From positions 62,001 through 126,000 of the forward strand of contig CAWACR010000003.1 of assembly GCA_963780675.1 (NCBI GenBank): 64,000 nt of DNA, written 5' to 3'. Shown here one piece after another: positions 1-9,972 of the stretch (positions are counted from its first letter, which is position 1; every line of letters begins with the position of its first letter). The notes beneath the pieces are model-generated. The model was not told the origin of the DNA. It made no database searches and was given only the letters and a program-made list of their open reading frames with translations. A program made the translations under genes and the position numbers. This DNA comes from JAHECE01 sp963780675. GTDB taxonomy: Bacteria > Actinomycetota > Actinomycetes > Actinomycetales > JAHECE01.

Positions 1-69
1 GCGGTGCTCGGCGTCGACCGGCTCGACAAGACGATCCGGGCCCGGAAGCCCCGGCCGCCGCACGCGTGA
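1..69 (+). CDS. 3' end of an unidentified gene
   Basis: The first 69 bases read open in frame 1 and end in TGA, giving a 22-residue basic C-terminal tail (…RARKPRPPHA). The start and any domain lie outside the window. The tail alone does not identify a family. High third-position GC fits a real coding end, and the palindromic element that follows fits a gene end. Confidence 0.45.
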   Translation, partial: AVLGVDRLDKTIRARKPRPPHA

Positions 70-96
70 GGTGAGCCCCCGCCCCACCCCCCCGGA

Positions 97-160
97 GATC
101 GCGAACATCGGGTCAGAACGCGAACTCCCGATGTTCGCGATGTGCCCGGATGTTCGCGAT
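97..160. repeat. Palindrome plus third repeat copy before the radical SAM gene
   Basis: The 15-mer at 98-112 (ATCGCGAACATCGGG) has its exact reverse complement at 127-141, across a 14-nt spacer. A third, nearly identical half-site (GATGTTCGCGAT) follows at 149-160. The stem could be a terminator for the upstream gene. The third copy makes an operator or a repeat element equally possible. No U-rich tail is present. Confidence 0.6.
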
Positions 161-251
161 TCGCGGGAGGGTGGGGGGCGTGGGCGTGGGCGGTGAGGTG
201 CGAGCGGGCGGCGGGGCGCTCGGCCTGCGGGGAGCCCGTGCCGTCGTCGGC

Positions 252-1535
252 ATGCTCGACGCTCCGGCCGGCGCCTACCTCCACGTCCCGTTCTGCTCGT
301 GGATCTGCCCGTTCTGCCCGTACAACAAGGTGCGGGCGCGGGACGACCTGGCCACCCGCTACCTCGCGGCGCTGGGGCGGGAGGCGGACGCCGTGTCGGG
401 GGCGTACCGCGCGCGGTTCGGCGCGCCCTTCACGTCGGTGTACGTCGGAGGCGGGACGCCGACCTTGTACCCGGACGCGCTCGCCGACCTCCTCGACCGC
501 GTGCCCACCACCGGCGAGCGGGCCGTCGAGGTGCTCCCCAACCACGCGACGCCCGCGGGCCTGGACCGGCTCGCGGCCATCGGCTTCACCGCCGCGAGCA
601 TCGGCGCCCAGTCCTTCCACGACGGCGTGCTCCGCCACCTCGGCCGGCCCCACGACGCGGCGACGGCGCGCGCGGCCATGCTGTCCGCCATCGGGCGGTT
701 CGCGTGCGTGGATGTCGACCTCATCGTCGACGTGGCGCTCGAGGACGCGGGCCCCGACGCCGTCGCACCGCCGGGCGCGTTCCTCGCGGACGTCGAGGAA
801 TGCTTCGCCGCCGGGGTGGACCAGGTCTCGACCTACCCGCTCATGCGATTCGGCTACACACCGTTCGGGCGGGCCAGGCACCAGCACCGGCGCGAGCACG
901 CGGTGCTGGCCCAGGTCACCGACCTGGCCGGTCGCATGGGCTACGAGCGGCGTTCGGTGTGGACGTTCAACCGGCGGGGCAGCGCGGCGTACACGTCGAT
1001 CACGAGGCGGCGGTTCCTGGGCATGGGCGCGGGCGCGTCCTCGGTCACGGGGCGGGACTTCCTGGTCAACCACTTCGGCGTGGCGACCTACGCGGGCGCC
1101 GTCGAGGCCGGGCACCTGCCGGTGGCGCGGTGGCTGCACCTCGGGCGGTGGGCGGGCGCGGCGTACGACGCCTTCTGGCAGGCCTACGCGGGTGGGGTGA
1201 GCCCGGCGCTGCTGGCCGGGTCGTACGGCAGGGACGTGGGCGCCGTCGTCCGCGCGGGCCTCGAGCCGGCGCGGTGGGCGGGGCTGGTGCGGTCCGAGGG
1301 AGGCGACCTCCGACTCACCCGGCGCGGCTTCGGCGCCTACCACGACCTCGAACGGGCGGTCACCTACCAGCTCATCGAGCCGCTCTGGGGGGAGATGCTG
1401 CGCGAGCACGCCGCGGAGGGGGCGGACCTCGCGCCGTCGTGCGCCCCCTGGGCGAGCCCCGAGAATGCGCGGCACGGTCGGTTGTGGCAGGCGGCGAGCC
1501 GGGTGATGGAGCGGGAGGTGCCCCTGCCGCGGTGA
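252..1535 (+). CDS. Radical SAM protein, coproporphyrinogen III oxidase/HemW-like
   Basis: 427 residues from ATG 252. The radical SAM cluster motif CxxxCxxC is Cys15, Cys19 and Cys22 in YLHVPFCSWICPFCPY, followed by GGGTPT at 66-71, the typical SAM-binding strand. The HVPFC context is that of the HemN/HemW family, whose members decarboxylate coproporphyrinogen or handle heme. The C-terminal half resembles HemN-type extensions only loosely, so the substrate is uncertain; a heme-related role is an inference. An in-frame ATG at 150 would add 34 residues but lies inside a repeat and encodes Gly/Val/Arg filler, so 252 is preferred. No heme-synthesis gene is adjacent. Confidence 0.78.
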   Translation: MLDAPAGAYLHVPFCSWICPFCPYNKVRARDDLATRYLAALGREADAVSGAYRARFGAPFTSVYVGGGTPTLYPDALADLLDRVPTTGERAVEVLPNHATPAGLDRLAAIGFTAASIGAQSFHDGVLRHLGRPHDAATARAAMLSAIGRFACVDVDLIVDVALEDAGPDAVAPPGAFLADVEECFAAGVDQVSTYPLMRFGYTPFGRARHQHRREHAVLAQVTDLAGRMGYERRSVWTFNRRGSAAYTSITRRRFLGMGAGASSVTGRDFLVNHFGVATYAGAVEAGHLPVARWLHLGRWAGAAYDAFWQAYAGGVSPALLAGSYGRDVGAVVRAGLEPARWAGLVRSEGGDLRLTRRGFGAYHDLERAVTYQLIEPLWGEMLREHAAEGADLAPSCAPWASPENARHGRLWQAASRVMEREVPLPR

Positions 1536-1664
1536 GCGGCTCCTCCCCAGTCGCGTGGGGTGGAGGACCGTCCACCAAGGCGGTCATCGCCGTGGTCTGT
1601 ACCCGCCGGTTCGCGGGATCGTCCCGCTCATGACCGTTGGCGGGACACGCGAAGGGGGAGCACG

Positions 1665-2231
1665 ATGGCTGTCATGGGGACGATCGAGGCACCACGGACG
1701 GTCGGGTTCACCCACGCCGACCTGGACGCGCTCCCGGAGGACGGGCTGCAGTACGAGCTTCTCGACGGGATGCTGCTCGTGACGCCGGGCCCAGTGGTGG
1801 TCCACCAGTTCGTCCTCGGGCGCCTGCACCTGGCGCTGGCCCGAGCGTGCCCGGCCGGGATGACGATCCTGCTCGCGCCCATGGATTGGCGCCCCGACGC
1901 CCTGACGAGCCTCCAGCCCGACGTCCTCGTGCTGGACCACCCGGTGGGGCTTCGCGACAAGAACGTCACGGACCCCCACCTCGCGCTCGCCGTCGAGATC
2001 GCCTCGCCGTCGACGCGGCGCAAGGACCGGGTCCTGAAGCGGGCCGCCTACGAGGACGCGGGCGTCAAGGCGTACTGGATCGTGGACCCTGACCCGGACG
2101 CGCCCTCGATCCTCGCCCTCGAGCTGGTGGGCGGTGCCTACGTGGAGGCCGGGCAGGCGAGCGGGGAGGAACGCCTCTGTGTTCGTCGTCCGTTCCCGGT
2201 CGAGATCGTTCCTGCTGACCTCGTGCGGTGA
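1665..2231 (+). CDS. Uma2 family (DUF820) restriction-endonuclease-like protein
   Basis: 188 residues from ATG 1665, preceded by a strong GAAGGGGGAG ribosome site at 1651-1660. The family core is visible: QYELLDGMLLV near residue 30, QPDVLVLD with Pro85-Asp86, then VEIASPST with Glu111 and a basic RRKDR stretch. This matches the PD-(D/E)xK-type fold of Uma2 proteins. These are abundant in cyanobacteria and actinobacteria, and their biological role is largely unknown. An in-frame ATG at 1560 is far from any ribosome site. It stands alone between the radical SAM gene and ppk2. Confidence 0.8.
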   Translation: MAVMGTIEAPRTVGFTHADLDALPEDGLQYELLDGMLLVTPGPVVVHQFVLGRLHLALARACPAGMTILLAPMDWRPDALTSLQPDVLVLDHPVGLRDKNVTDPHLALAVEIASPSTRRKDRVLKRAAYEDAGVKAYWIVDPDPDAPSILALELVGGAYVEAGQASGEERLCVRRPFPVEIVPADLVR

Positions 2232-2324
2232 GCCGGAGGCACAGAGGCCTGCCTGCGCCGTCGGCGGCGGGTGTGCTCGGGCATTCCTGGCGCGGAGCGC
2301 CGACGGCGGCGTTACCGTGCGGGA

Positions 2325-3236
2325 ATGGCGAAGAAGGGCAAGGGCAAGGGGCAGGGCAAGGTCGGGAACACGGGACGGGGCAAGGGCGCGCCCGACCTGC
2401 CCGGCAACCACGAGGGCGAGCGCGGCCAGAAGATCAGCAACGAGCTCTACGAGGCCGAGCTGTTCCGCATGCAGTCCGAGCTCGTCAAGCTGCAGGAGTG
2501 GGTCCGCGTGACGGGCGCGCGAGTGGTCGTGGTGTTCGAGGGCCGCGACGCCGCCGGCAAGGGCGGCACGATCAAGCGCATCACCGAGTACCTGAGCCCC
2601 CGGATCGCCCGCATCGCGGCCCTCCCGGCGCCCACGGAGCGAGAGCGCAGCGAGTGGTACTTCCAGCGCTACATCGCCCACCTGCCGGCCGCTGGCGAGA
2701 TCGTCCTGTTCGACAGGTCCTGGTACAACCGCGCCGGCGTCGAGCGCGTGATGGGCTTCTGCACGCCTGACGAGCACAAGTTGTTCCTCCAGCAGTGCCC
2801 GATCTTCGAGCGGATGCTCGTGGAGGACGGGATCCTCCTGCGCAAGTACTGGTTCTCGGTGTCCGACGCCGAGCAGTACCGCCGGTTCAAGTCCCGCCTC
2901 AAGGACCCGGTGCGGCAGTGGAAGCTCTCGCCGATGGACCTCGAGTCCATCCACCGCTGGGAGGACTACTCCCGCGCCAAGGACGAGATGATGGTCCACA
3001 CCGACCAGCCCTACGCGCGCTGGTACGTGGTCGAGAGCGACATCAAGAAGCACGCCCGGCTCAACATGATCGCCCACCTGCTCGGGTCCATCCCCTTCAC
3101 CGACGTGATGCGCGACCACATCGAACTGCCCGACCGGCCCACCTCCACCGGATACGTCCGCCCGCCGATGGACCTCTCGACGTTCGTCCCCGACTTCGTG
3201 GCCGAGCTGATGGGGGACCGCGAGAAGGGGTTCTGA
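2325..3236 (+). CDS. ppk2: Polyphosphate kinase 2 (PPK2)
   Basis: 303 residues. It transfers phosphate between polyphosphate and nucleotides. Walker A-like GRDAAGKG lies at 73-80 after VVVVFE, and the Walker B/lid segment FDRSWYNR starts at Phe129-Asp130. Length and motifs fit one-domain PPK2, which often favours making NTP or NDP from polyphosphate. The first ~22 residues are an unusual Lys/Gly-rich tail (MAKKGKGKGQGKVGN…) that looks disordered and could bind polyanions; that is an inference. ATG 2325 is chosen because upstream in-frame codons encode Arg-rich filler. A second, different PPK2 is at 60655-61626. Confidence 0.92.
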   Translation: MAKKGKGKGQGKVGNTGRGKGAPDLPGNHEGERGQKISNELYEAELFRMQSELVKLQEWVRVTGARVVVVFEGRDAAGKGGTIKRITEYLSPRIARIAALPAPTERERSEWYFQRYIAHLPAAGEIVLFDRSWYNRAGVERVMGFCTPDEHKLFLQQCPIFERMLVEDGILLRKYWFSVSDAEQYRRFKSRLKDPVRQWKLSPMDLESIHRWEDYSRAKDEMMVHTDQPYARWYVVESDIKKHARLNMIAHLLGSIPFTDVMRDHIELPDRPTSTGYVRPPMDLSTFVPDFVAELMGDREKGF

Positions 3237-3265
3237 GCGAGCTCGACCAGTGGAACGTCCCGGCT

Positions 3266-3284
3266 CGGTGACGAGGAGTCACCG
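3266..3284 (+). terminator. Short hairpin after ppk2
   Basis: CGGTGAC (3266-3272) and GTCACCG (3278-3284) pair perfectly over a 5-nt loop about 30 bases after the ppk2 stop. There is no T-tract, so terminator function is only possible. A TAGCGT hexamer at about 3323 could be the -10 element of the next gene. Confidence 0.3.
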
Positions 3285-3381
3285 ACGACACCGACGGCGC
3301 GGGGATGTCGGCGGCCCGTTCTAGCGTGAGTGCCGGTCGGGGTCGGGCAGCCGGGCGGTTCGCGACGAAGGGGGTCCACGC

Positions 3382-6377
3382 ATGAAGCTCACCAAGCAGT
3401 TCGCCCGCTGGTTCGAGGAGGACGAGGGCGCGGACGCGGGGAGCAGCCCCCACGTGCTCGAGCTGCGCGTCCACGGGGTGAACGCGACGCCGCCGCACGC
3501 GATGCTCGAGGTCGCGGCGGACGATGCCGAGAAGGTGCGCGGCGACACCCTCGGGAGCTTCTGGGCCCCCAGCGCGGCCGCGCTCGCGCACGCCCGGAGC
3601 GTGCCGGCCACGCACCACGACCACATCCCGGCCAACGTGAACCGGGAGGCCTACTCGTGGGGGCCGATGGCGCGGAACTCGCCGTCGCTGCCGGGGACGG
3701 CCGGCAAGGCGGTGGTCGCGGCGGTGAGCCGGGCCGGCTGGATGCTCCTCCTGCCCCTCGGGCTGGCGAACGTCGCGTATTGGAGCCGCCAGCTCGCGCC
3801 GGAAGGCATCTACGGCCGGGGCGCGCGTTCCGTCCGGGTCTTCGGGCTCGGGCTCAGCCTGCTGCTCGTGACGGCGCTCTCCACCGTGAGCCTGGACATC
3901 GTCGGGACGCAGTGCATCCAGGACTCAAGGGCGGGCGGCGTGGTCGCGTGCCCCGCGCTACCGAGCTGGCTCACCTGGCTCGCCGGCTTCGGCTGGTCCG
4001 AGCGGCTCGCGATCCTCGCGGTGGTCCCCGTGGCGGGGTTGGGGTTCCTGCACTGGCTGGCCTCCGGCTCCCGGGTCCGGTTCGAGCAGCCGACGGCCCA
4101 GCCCGTGGTGCCGCCCAGGCTGACCGACGGGAGGGGACGGCGCGGCCGTCCGGCTCGGGCCCTCTCCGACGCCCCGATGCTCGCCCAGCCGGGCCTGTGG
4201 TCGCGGTGGGTCCTGGCCCGGACGATGGCGAACCTGCACCTCGCGGGCGGCCTCGCCCTGGTTGCGCTCACGATCGCCTGGACCCAGGTCTACGTCGGCC
4301 ACGCCGCCTGCCACGACCCGGAGACGTTCTTCACCGACCCGTACTGCCGGCCGGGCCCCACGGGGGCGTTCGCGGAGCGGCCGGTCTTCGGCGCGCTCCT
4401 CGTGCTCGCGCTCGGCGCGCTCCTCGTCGTGACCGTCGCGGTCGCCGTCGCGCGGGCGGACGCGATGCCGACGCCGCGGGTGAGCGGCGGGCAGGCGGCG
4501 GGCGCCGTCGCCCCCGCTGCCTCGCGTGCGGCGACGATCGGCTCGCGCGTGCTGCTGGTTGTCGCGGGGGCCACCTTCGTCGGGACCGCCGTCGCCTCGT
4601 GGTTCCTCGGCGCCGGTGACGCCGAGGGCGCGAGCCTGCTGGGCCTCGTCACCACGCCCGGCGCGCTCGTCGCGGTGCTCCTCGGGATCGCGCTCGCCGG
4701 CCTCGGGTGGCGCCGCGCGCCGCTGTCCGTCGCCTGGGTGCTGCTCGCGCTCCTGGCCATCGCCGGTCTCGCCGCCGCCGCCGTGCCCGCGATCCGCTCG
4801 GAGCGGGGCGGGTGGCTCGGCGTCGACCCCCTCGTCGTCGCCGCGGCGGCCCTCGTCGCCCTGGTCGTCGTGTCGGTGTGGCCGTTCCAGAGGAAGCCGG
4901 GACGGGAACGTCCCTGGCGGGAGGTGGCCTGGGCCGGCGCCGGTCCGGGCGTGTTCCTCCTGCTCTCGCTCGGCACGATGATGATGCTCACGGGGATCCT
5001 GGTTGTTGCGGTCGGCGACTGGCTGAACGGCCCGGCTCCCGCCGGCTGCCTGGCGTCCGGGGTCGACGGCGCGCTGCCCGCCGGGTGCGAGGTCGCGGAC
5101 CCGGGATCGGCGGCGGGAGCGGCCGAGGCGGCGGCGAGCAGCGCCCTGGTGGTGATCCCGGCGACCTACACCGAGTTCGCGGTCGCCACCGTGGTCGTCC
5201 TCGCGGTGATCGTCCTCGTGGCCCTCGCGCTCGCCGCGGTCGTGGCCGCGCGCTCGTGGTGGGTCGAGCCGGATTCCGGGATCCCTGCGGCCGAGGCGGG
5301 CGCCCCGACCGAGGTGACGTCGGCCGCGGCCGCGGTCGACGCGGCCGTCCAGCAGCCTGCGGGGCGCCTCGCGGACCTCGCACTGCGGTCGGACCTGACG
5401 TCCGCCGTGTCCGGGGCGCGTCGTCTCGCCGCGCTCACGCACCGGGCCGAGTTCGCCGTCGGCGTCGTCGCCGCGGCGATCGCCGTCGCGGTCGGGGTCA
5501 CGCTCTTCATGGCGATCGACCCGTCCGGCTCCGGCTGGGTCGCCCCGAGCGGTCTGGTCCCGCTCGGGCTCTGGCTCACGGCCCTGCTGTGGATCGCGGC
5601 CGTCGCGCGGGTTGTCACCGCACCGAGCGGAGACACCGGCCGGCCGATCGCCCTGATCTGGGACCTCATGTGCTTCCTCCCGCGCTCGGCACACCCCTTC
5701 GGGCCGCCCTGCTATGCAGAGCGTGCGGTGCCGGAGATCGCGGCGCGGACGGACGCGTGGCTGCGCGGCGACGACCTCCCCACCCCACCGGAACGTCGCT
5801 CGCGGGACGAGCGTCGCGCTGTCGCGCGCCGTCGGGTGGTGCTCTCGGCGCACAGCCTGGGCGCCGTCCTCGTCGCGGCCGCGCTGTTCACGCGCGACAG
5901 CGCCCGCGACGGGCGAGCGAGAGGGGGCGGGCGGGGCGGGTCGCGCTGGTCACCTACGGCACGCAGCTTCGTCCCTACTTCGGCCGGATGTTCCCCGAGC
6001 TGCTCGGTCCGGGCGTCCTGGGGACTGCGGGATGCGGCGCGACCGCACAGCTGCGCCCCGACCCGTGGCACGGCGAGACGGTGAGGCCGCCGGCCGTGCC
6101 GCTCCCCGGTGCCGTGAGCACCGCCGACACCCTCGTCCGGAGGCTGGGCGGCCGGGGCGAGCGTCTTCCGGCGTGGGTCAACCTCTGGCGACGCACCGAT
6201 CCGCTCGGGCTTCCGGTGGCCTCCTACGCGGCCAACCCGGTCGACCGCGGTGCCGAGGAGATCGACGCGACCGCCTTCGTGGCCTCGGTCGCCACCCACG
6301 GCGGCTACCCCCGGACGGCGGCGTACCGCCGGGTGTTCAAGGAGGTGCTGGGTCGGCTCCCGGGCTCGGCGACCTAG
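3382..6377 (+). pseudogene. Large multi-pass membrane protein with hydrolase motif, frameshifted
   Basis: Reads from ATG 3382 in one frame to about 5920 and continues in another frame to the TAG at 6375-6377; together about 998 residues. The N-terminus (ELRVHGVNATPP, His31-Gly32) and a late AHSLG pentapeptide with Ser825 resemble the oxyanion region and nucleophile elbow of alpha/beta hydrolases. At least eight hydrophobic segments lie between them. After the break the protein resumes as VALVTYGTQLRPYFGRMFPE, clearly the same protein. The break falls in the G-rich run 5911-5945 and is mended by one extra base, so it may be a sequencing deletion. Similar large 'integral membrane' proteins are common in actinobacteria; substrate and role are unknown. 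Confidence 0.72.
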
Positions 6378-6435
6378 GCGTGCCCGAGGCGCGGCCTAGG
6401 CTCAGGATCTCACCCGTCGCGCCGAGGGAGACGCC

Positions 6436-7215
6436 GTGCCGCACCCGATCCGCATCGCCGTCCAGCTCCAGCCGCAGCACGCGGAGTACGCGCAGGTGCG
6501 CGACGCCGTCCTGCGGGCCGAGGACAGCGGAGTGGATGTGATCTTCAACTGGGATCACTTCTTCCCGCTCACCGGGGACCGCGACGGCAAGCACTTCGAG
6601 TGCTGGACCCTGCTGGCGGCGTGGGCCGAGCAGACCGAGCGCGTGGAGATCGGCGCCCTCGTCTCCTGCAACGGCTACCGGAACCCGGACCTGCTCGCGG
6701 ACATGGCCCGCACCGTGGACCACATCTCCGGCGGCCGGCTGATCCTCGGCCTCGGGGCCGGGTGGTACGAGCGGGACTACGCCTCCTACGGCTACGAGTT
6801 CGCCACGCCCGGCGCCCGCCTGGCCGGGCTCGCCGAGGCCATGCCTCGGATCCGGTCCCGCTGGGCCCGCCTGAACCCGCCGCCCACGCGCGAGATCCCC
6901 GTGCTGATCGGTGGTGGGGGAGAGCGCAAGACGCTGCGCATCACGGCCGAGCACGCCGACGTCTGGCACGGTTTCGGCGACGCCGCGAAGATCGCCCACA
7001 AGTGCGCCGTCCTCGACTCCTGGTGCGCGGCGGTGGGACGTGACCCGGCCGCGATCGCGCGGTCGGCGGGGGTGGACCGGCGTCGACCGGAGGAGGTCGC
7101 GGACGGCTTGCTCGCTGCGGGCGTCTCCCTGTTCACGATCGGCACGTCGGGACCGGACTACGACCTCGAGCACGTCCGGCGCTGGGTCGCCTGGCGGGAC
7201 GCGCAGCACGGCTGA
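6436..7215 (+). CDS. LLM-class (luciferase-like) F420-type oxidoreductase
   Basis: 259 residues from GTG 6436. It has the TIM-barrel pattern of bacterial luciferase-like monooxygenases: IRIAVQLQPQHAEYAQ at the start, FNWDHFFPL, then GGRLILGLGAGWYERDY near residue 100 and IPVLIGGGGERK near 155. In actinobacteria this subgroup usually binds coenzyme F420, with NWDHF-type loops near the deazaflavin; the substrate cannot be told from sequence. A TAGGCT hexamer near 6399 is a plausible -10. It converges with the mannosyltransferase gene. Confidence 0.85.
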   Translation: MPHPIRIAVQLQPQHAEYAQVRDAVLRAEDSGVDVIFNWDHFFPLTGDRDGKHFECWTLLAAWAEQTERVEIGALVSCNGYRNPDLLADMARTVDHISGGRLILGLGAGWYERDYASYGYEFATPGARLAGLAEAMPRIRSRWARLNPPPTREIPVLIGGGGERKTLRITAEHADVWHGFGDAAKIAHKCAVLDSWCAAVGRDPAAIARSAGVDRRRPEEVADGLLAAGVSLFTIGTSGPDYDLEHVRRWVAWRDAQHG

Positions 7216-7258
7216 GGCCGCGCGCCGTGCGGCGCTCGCCGAGCGGCCGGGGCCTCAG
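7212..7258. terminator. Bidirectional terminator between convergent genes
   Basis: CTGAGGCC at 7212-7219 and GGCCTCAG at 7251-7258 form an 8-bp stem enclosing GC-rich sequence. The arms contain the stop codons of both convergent genes (TGA 7213-7215 on plus, TCA 7255-7257 on minus). One hairpin could serve both transcripts. Confidence 0.5.
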
Positions 7259-9033
7259 ATCCAGGACGGCAGCCACATGCGCAGGCGCCATGCCTCGTAC
7301 GGCACCACGTCCGCGGTCCACACCGGCCAGAAGAACACCGCCGCGGCCAGGACCAGGAGGAGCAGGCCCGCGGCGACCCACGGCCCGGGCTCCCGCCAAC
7401 GGCCCCGAGCCAGCAGGGCGCCGTCGGGCATCCCCGCGGTCCGGGTCCGCCACCCGAGGAGCAGGGCGATCGCGTACGTCACGGACAGCGCGACGAACGG
7501 CGCCAGCGCCACCGCGTAGAACGTGAACGTCGTGCGGTTCGGGTAGGCGAACCACGGCACCCAGAGCGCCAGGTAACCCGCGAGGACCGTCCAGGCCCTC
7601 CAGTCGCGGAGGCGCACCGCCGCGACGACCACCACGAGCAGCGCGACGACGCCCGCCCACCACAGCACCGGGTTGCCCACCGAGGTGATGGCCTGCGCGC
7701 ACTTCGCCGCGCCGCACGTCGCCTGGGGATCGGTGACGTCGCCCCAGAAGAACGAGGTGGGGCGCCACTGGACGATCCAGCCGAGCGCGCGCGCCTCGTA
7801 GGCGTGCGGCGTCGAGAGCGTGGTGTGGAAGGTCCACGCCTGGCGGTGGTACTCCCACAGGGACTCGAGGGCGTCCGGGAGCCACGCCTGCGCCTTCTTC
7901 GGGTTGTCCGCCGCCCAGGTGCGCAGGTAGGCCTCGGGGTGCGCGAACCAGGACGCCCAGGTCGCGACGTAGGTCACGAGCGCGACGGGCACGAGCGAGA
8001 AGAAGGCCGGCACGCCGTCCCGAAGGAGACCACCGCCCACCCAGAGCCGCGCCCCGGCGGCGCGTCGGGCAGTGAGGTCCCAGACGACGGTGAGGATCCC
8101 CAGCGTGGCCAGCACGTAGACGCCGGACCACTTGACGCCCATGGTGAGGCCGCTGAGGACGCCCGCCGCGATCAGCCACCACCGGACCCCGAGGCGCGGC
8201 CCCCAGGGGTCGGGCGGTCCGGGCGCCACCGCGTCCCGCGCGGCGAGGCGGGCCAGGCGGGCGCGGGCGCTCTCGCGGTCGAGGACGACGGCGCCCAGCG
8301 CGGCGAGCGCGAAGAAGGCGACGAAGATGTCGAGGATCCCGGTGCGGGACAGGACGAGGTGGGCGCCGTCGACCGCCAGCAGCAGGCCGGCCACGCAGCC
8401 GAGGAGGGTCGAGCCGAACAGACGGCGCGCGAGGCGGGCGAGCACGAGAACCGTGAGGGCGCCGACGACGGCCCCCGCGATCCGCCAGCCGGCGGCGTTC
8501 TCGGGACCCATCAGCCACATGCCGAGGGCGATCAGCCACTTGCCGACCGGCGGGTGGACCACGTACTCGGGGTCGGTGAGGAGCGCGCTGAAGTCGCCGA
8601 CCGCGAACTTCTCGTCCGCGCCCTCCGCCCAGCGGGCCTCGTAGCCGAGCCGGAGGAGGGAGTAGGCCTGCTTGACGTAGTAGGTCTCGTCGAAGACGAG
8701 CTCGTGCGGCCGCCCCAGGCCGACGACGCGCAGCACGAGGGCGAGCGCTGCGACGAGCGCCGGGCCGAGCCACCCCCACAGCGACGGCGCGGCCGCAGGG
8801 CTCAGGAGCCGCTCGCGCAGGCCGCGTTCGAGCTCCTCGGCGGTGGGTGGGGCCGGGGGCTCGACGTCGTCGGGTTGCTCGGTCTCGCCGGCGGGTTCGG
8901 CTACCGCGACGGCCGCCTCGGTGGCGGACGTGCCGGTGGCCGACGTGCCGGTGGTCGCGTGCCAGGCGACCTCGGTGAACGGCCCGGGGGGAGCGGGCGT
9001 GTCCGGGTGCTCGTCGTCACCCGGCGTGCTCAC
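7255..9033 (-). CDS. pmt: Dolichyl/polyprenyl-phosphate-mannose-protein mannosyltransferase
   Basis: 592 residues from GTG 9033. An integral-membrane GT39 enzyme that moves mannose from polyprenyl-phosphate-mannose to Ser/Thr of proteins during Sec export. The N-terminal ~85 residues are acidic and Ala/Thr-rich. The first membrane segment follows, then FDETYYVKQAY with the catalytic-loop Asp115-Glu116. About ten further membrane segments and a PMT C-terminal domain ending in RLRMWLPSWI match the actinobacterial Pmt family. A longer in-frame start at 9216 would overlap rsmI completely. It is divergent from rsmI with only 13 bases between starts, an arrangement conserved in actinobacteria. Confidence 0.92.
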   Translation of the reverse strand: MSTPGDDEHPDTPAPPGPFTEVAWHATTGTSATGTSATEAAVAVAEPAGETEQPDDVEPPAPPTAEELERGLRERLLSPAAAPSLWGWLGPALVAALALVLRVVGLGRPHELVFDETYYVKQAYSLLRLGYEARWAEGADEKFAVGDFSALLTDPEYVVHPPVGKWLIALGMWLMGPENAAGWRIAGAVVGALTVLVLARLARRLFGSTLLGCVAGLLLAVDGAHLVLSRTGILDIFVAFFALAALGAVVLDRESARARLARLAARDAVAPGPPDPWGPRLGVRWWLIAAGVLSGLTMGVKWSGVYVLATLGILTVVWDLTARRAAGARLWVGGGLLRDGVPAFFSLVPVALVTYVATWASWFAHPEAYLRTWAADNPKKAQAWLPDALESLWEYHRQAWTFHTTLSTPHAYEARALGWIVQWRPTSFFWGDVTDPQATCGAAKCAQAITSVGNPVLWWAGVVALLVVVVAAVRLRDWRAWTVLAGYLALWVPWFAYPNRTTFTFYAVALAPFVALSVTYAIALLLGWRTRTAGMPDGALLARGRWREPGPWVAAGLLLLVLAAAVFFWPVWTADVVPYEAWRLRMWLPSWI

Positions 9034-9046
9034 GTGGCGAGTGTAG

Positions 9047-9970
9047 GTGCGCGAGGATGCGGGGGTGTCGCAGCGACCTGATCCCGAGGACTCGTCCGGG
9101 GCGGTGCCGGGCGGCGTCGTCGTCCTTGCGGCGACGCCGATCGGCGACGTCGACGACGCCCCGCCGCGCCTTCGCGCCGCACTCGCGGAGGCCGACGTCG
9201 TCGCGGCCGAGGACACGCGGCGGCTGCACGCGCTCGTCGCGCGGATGGGTGTGCGGATCGCCGGCAGGGTGGTCAGCTACCACGAGCACAACGAGGCCGA
9301 GCGGGCCGAGGAGCTCGTCGCGGCCGCGCGGCAGGGCGCGACGGTGCTCGTGGTGTCCGACGCCGGGATGCCCGGGGTGTCGGACCCGGGGTACCGCGTG
9401 GTGCGGGCGGCGATCGAGGCCGGCGTGCGAGTGACGGCGCTGCCCGGGCCGAGTGCGGTGCTCACCGCGCTGGCGATCTCCGGCCTCGCCAGTGACCGGT
9501 TCTGCTTCGAGGGGTTCGTGCCGAGGCGTCCGGGTGAGCGGGCGCGCTGGCTCGCGGCGCTGCGGGACGAGCCGCGCACGATGGTCATGTTCGAGGCCCC
9601 GCACCGGCTCGCGGAGACGCTGGCGGCCGCGGCGGAGGCGTTCGGCCCGGACCGGCCGGGCGCCGTTTGCCGGGAGCTGACCAAGACGTACGAGGAGGTG
9701 CGGCGGGGGAGCCTCGCCGACCTCGCCGCATGGGCGGCCGACGGCGTCCGTGGGGAGATCACCGTGGTGGTCGCCGGGGCGCCGGTGCGTGGGGTCGACG
9801 TCGACGTCGCGGTGGCCGAGGTGCTCGACCGGGTGGCGGGCGGCGAGCGCCTCAAGGAGGCGTCGGCGGAGGTCGCCGCAGCCACGGGGCTGGGCCGCCG
9901 GGACCTCTACGAGGCGGCGCTGGCCGTCCGCCGTCCGCCGCGCCCCACCCCCCACCTCCCACCCCGCTGA
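9047..9970 (+). CDS. rsmI: 16S rRNA (cytidine1402-2'-O)-methyltransferase
   Basis: 307 residues. Methylates C1402 of 16S rRNA with SAM. The tetrapyrrole-methylase fold is clear: VVVLAATPIGDVDDAPPR at the start, AAEDTRRLHAL, VVSDAGMPGVSDPG, then LPGPSAVLTALAISGL and FCFEGFVPRRPGER. GTG 9047 gives a near-leaderless transcript; GTG 9065 is an alternative that would drop six residues. The region between it and pmt is too short for two conventional promoters, so both likely use overlapping or leaderless signals. Confidence 0.93.
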   Translation: MREDAGVSQRPDPEDSSGAVPGGVVVLAATPIGDVDDAPPRLRAALAEADVVAAEDTRRLHALVARMGVRIAGRVVSYHEHNEAERAEELVAAARQGATVLVVSDAGMPGVSDPGYRVVRAAIEAGVRVTALPGPSAVLTALAISGLASDRFCFEGFVPRRPGERARWLAALRDEPRTMVMFEAPHRLAETLAAAAEAFGPDRPGAVCRELTKTYEEVRRGSLADLAAWAADGVRGEITVVVAGAPVRGVDVDVAVAEVLDRVAGGERLKEASAEVAAATGLGRRDLYEAALAVRRPPRPTPHLPPR

Positions 9971-9972
9971 GG

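Noticed and set aside
142..1200. Alternative frames over the radical SAM gene
   Set aside because: They give Arg/Ser-rich filler. The CxxxCxxC motif is only in the chosen frame.
1665..2231. Uma2 protein as part of a toxin-antitoxin or defence locus
   Set aside because: No small partner gene, methyltransferase or other defence gene is adjacent.
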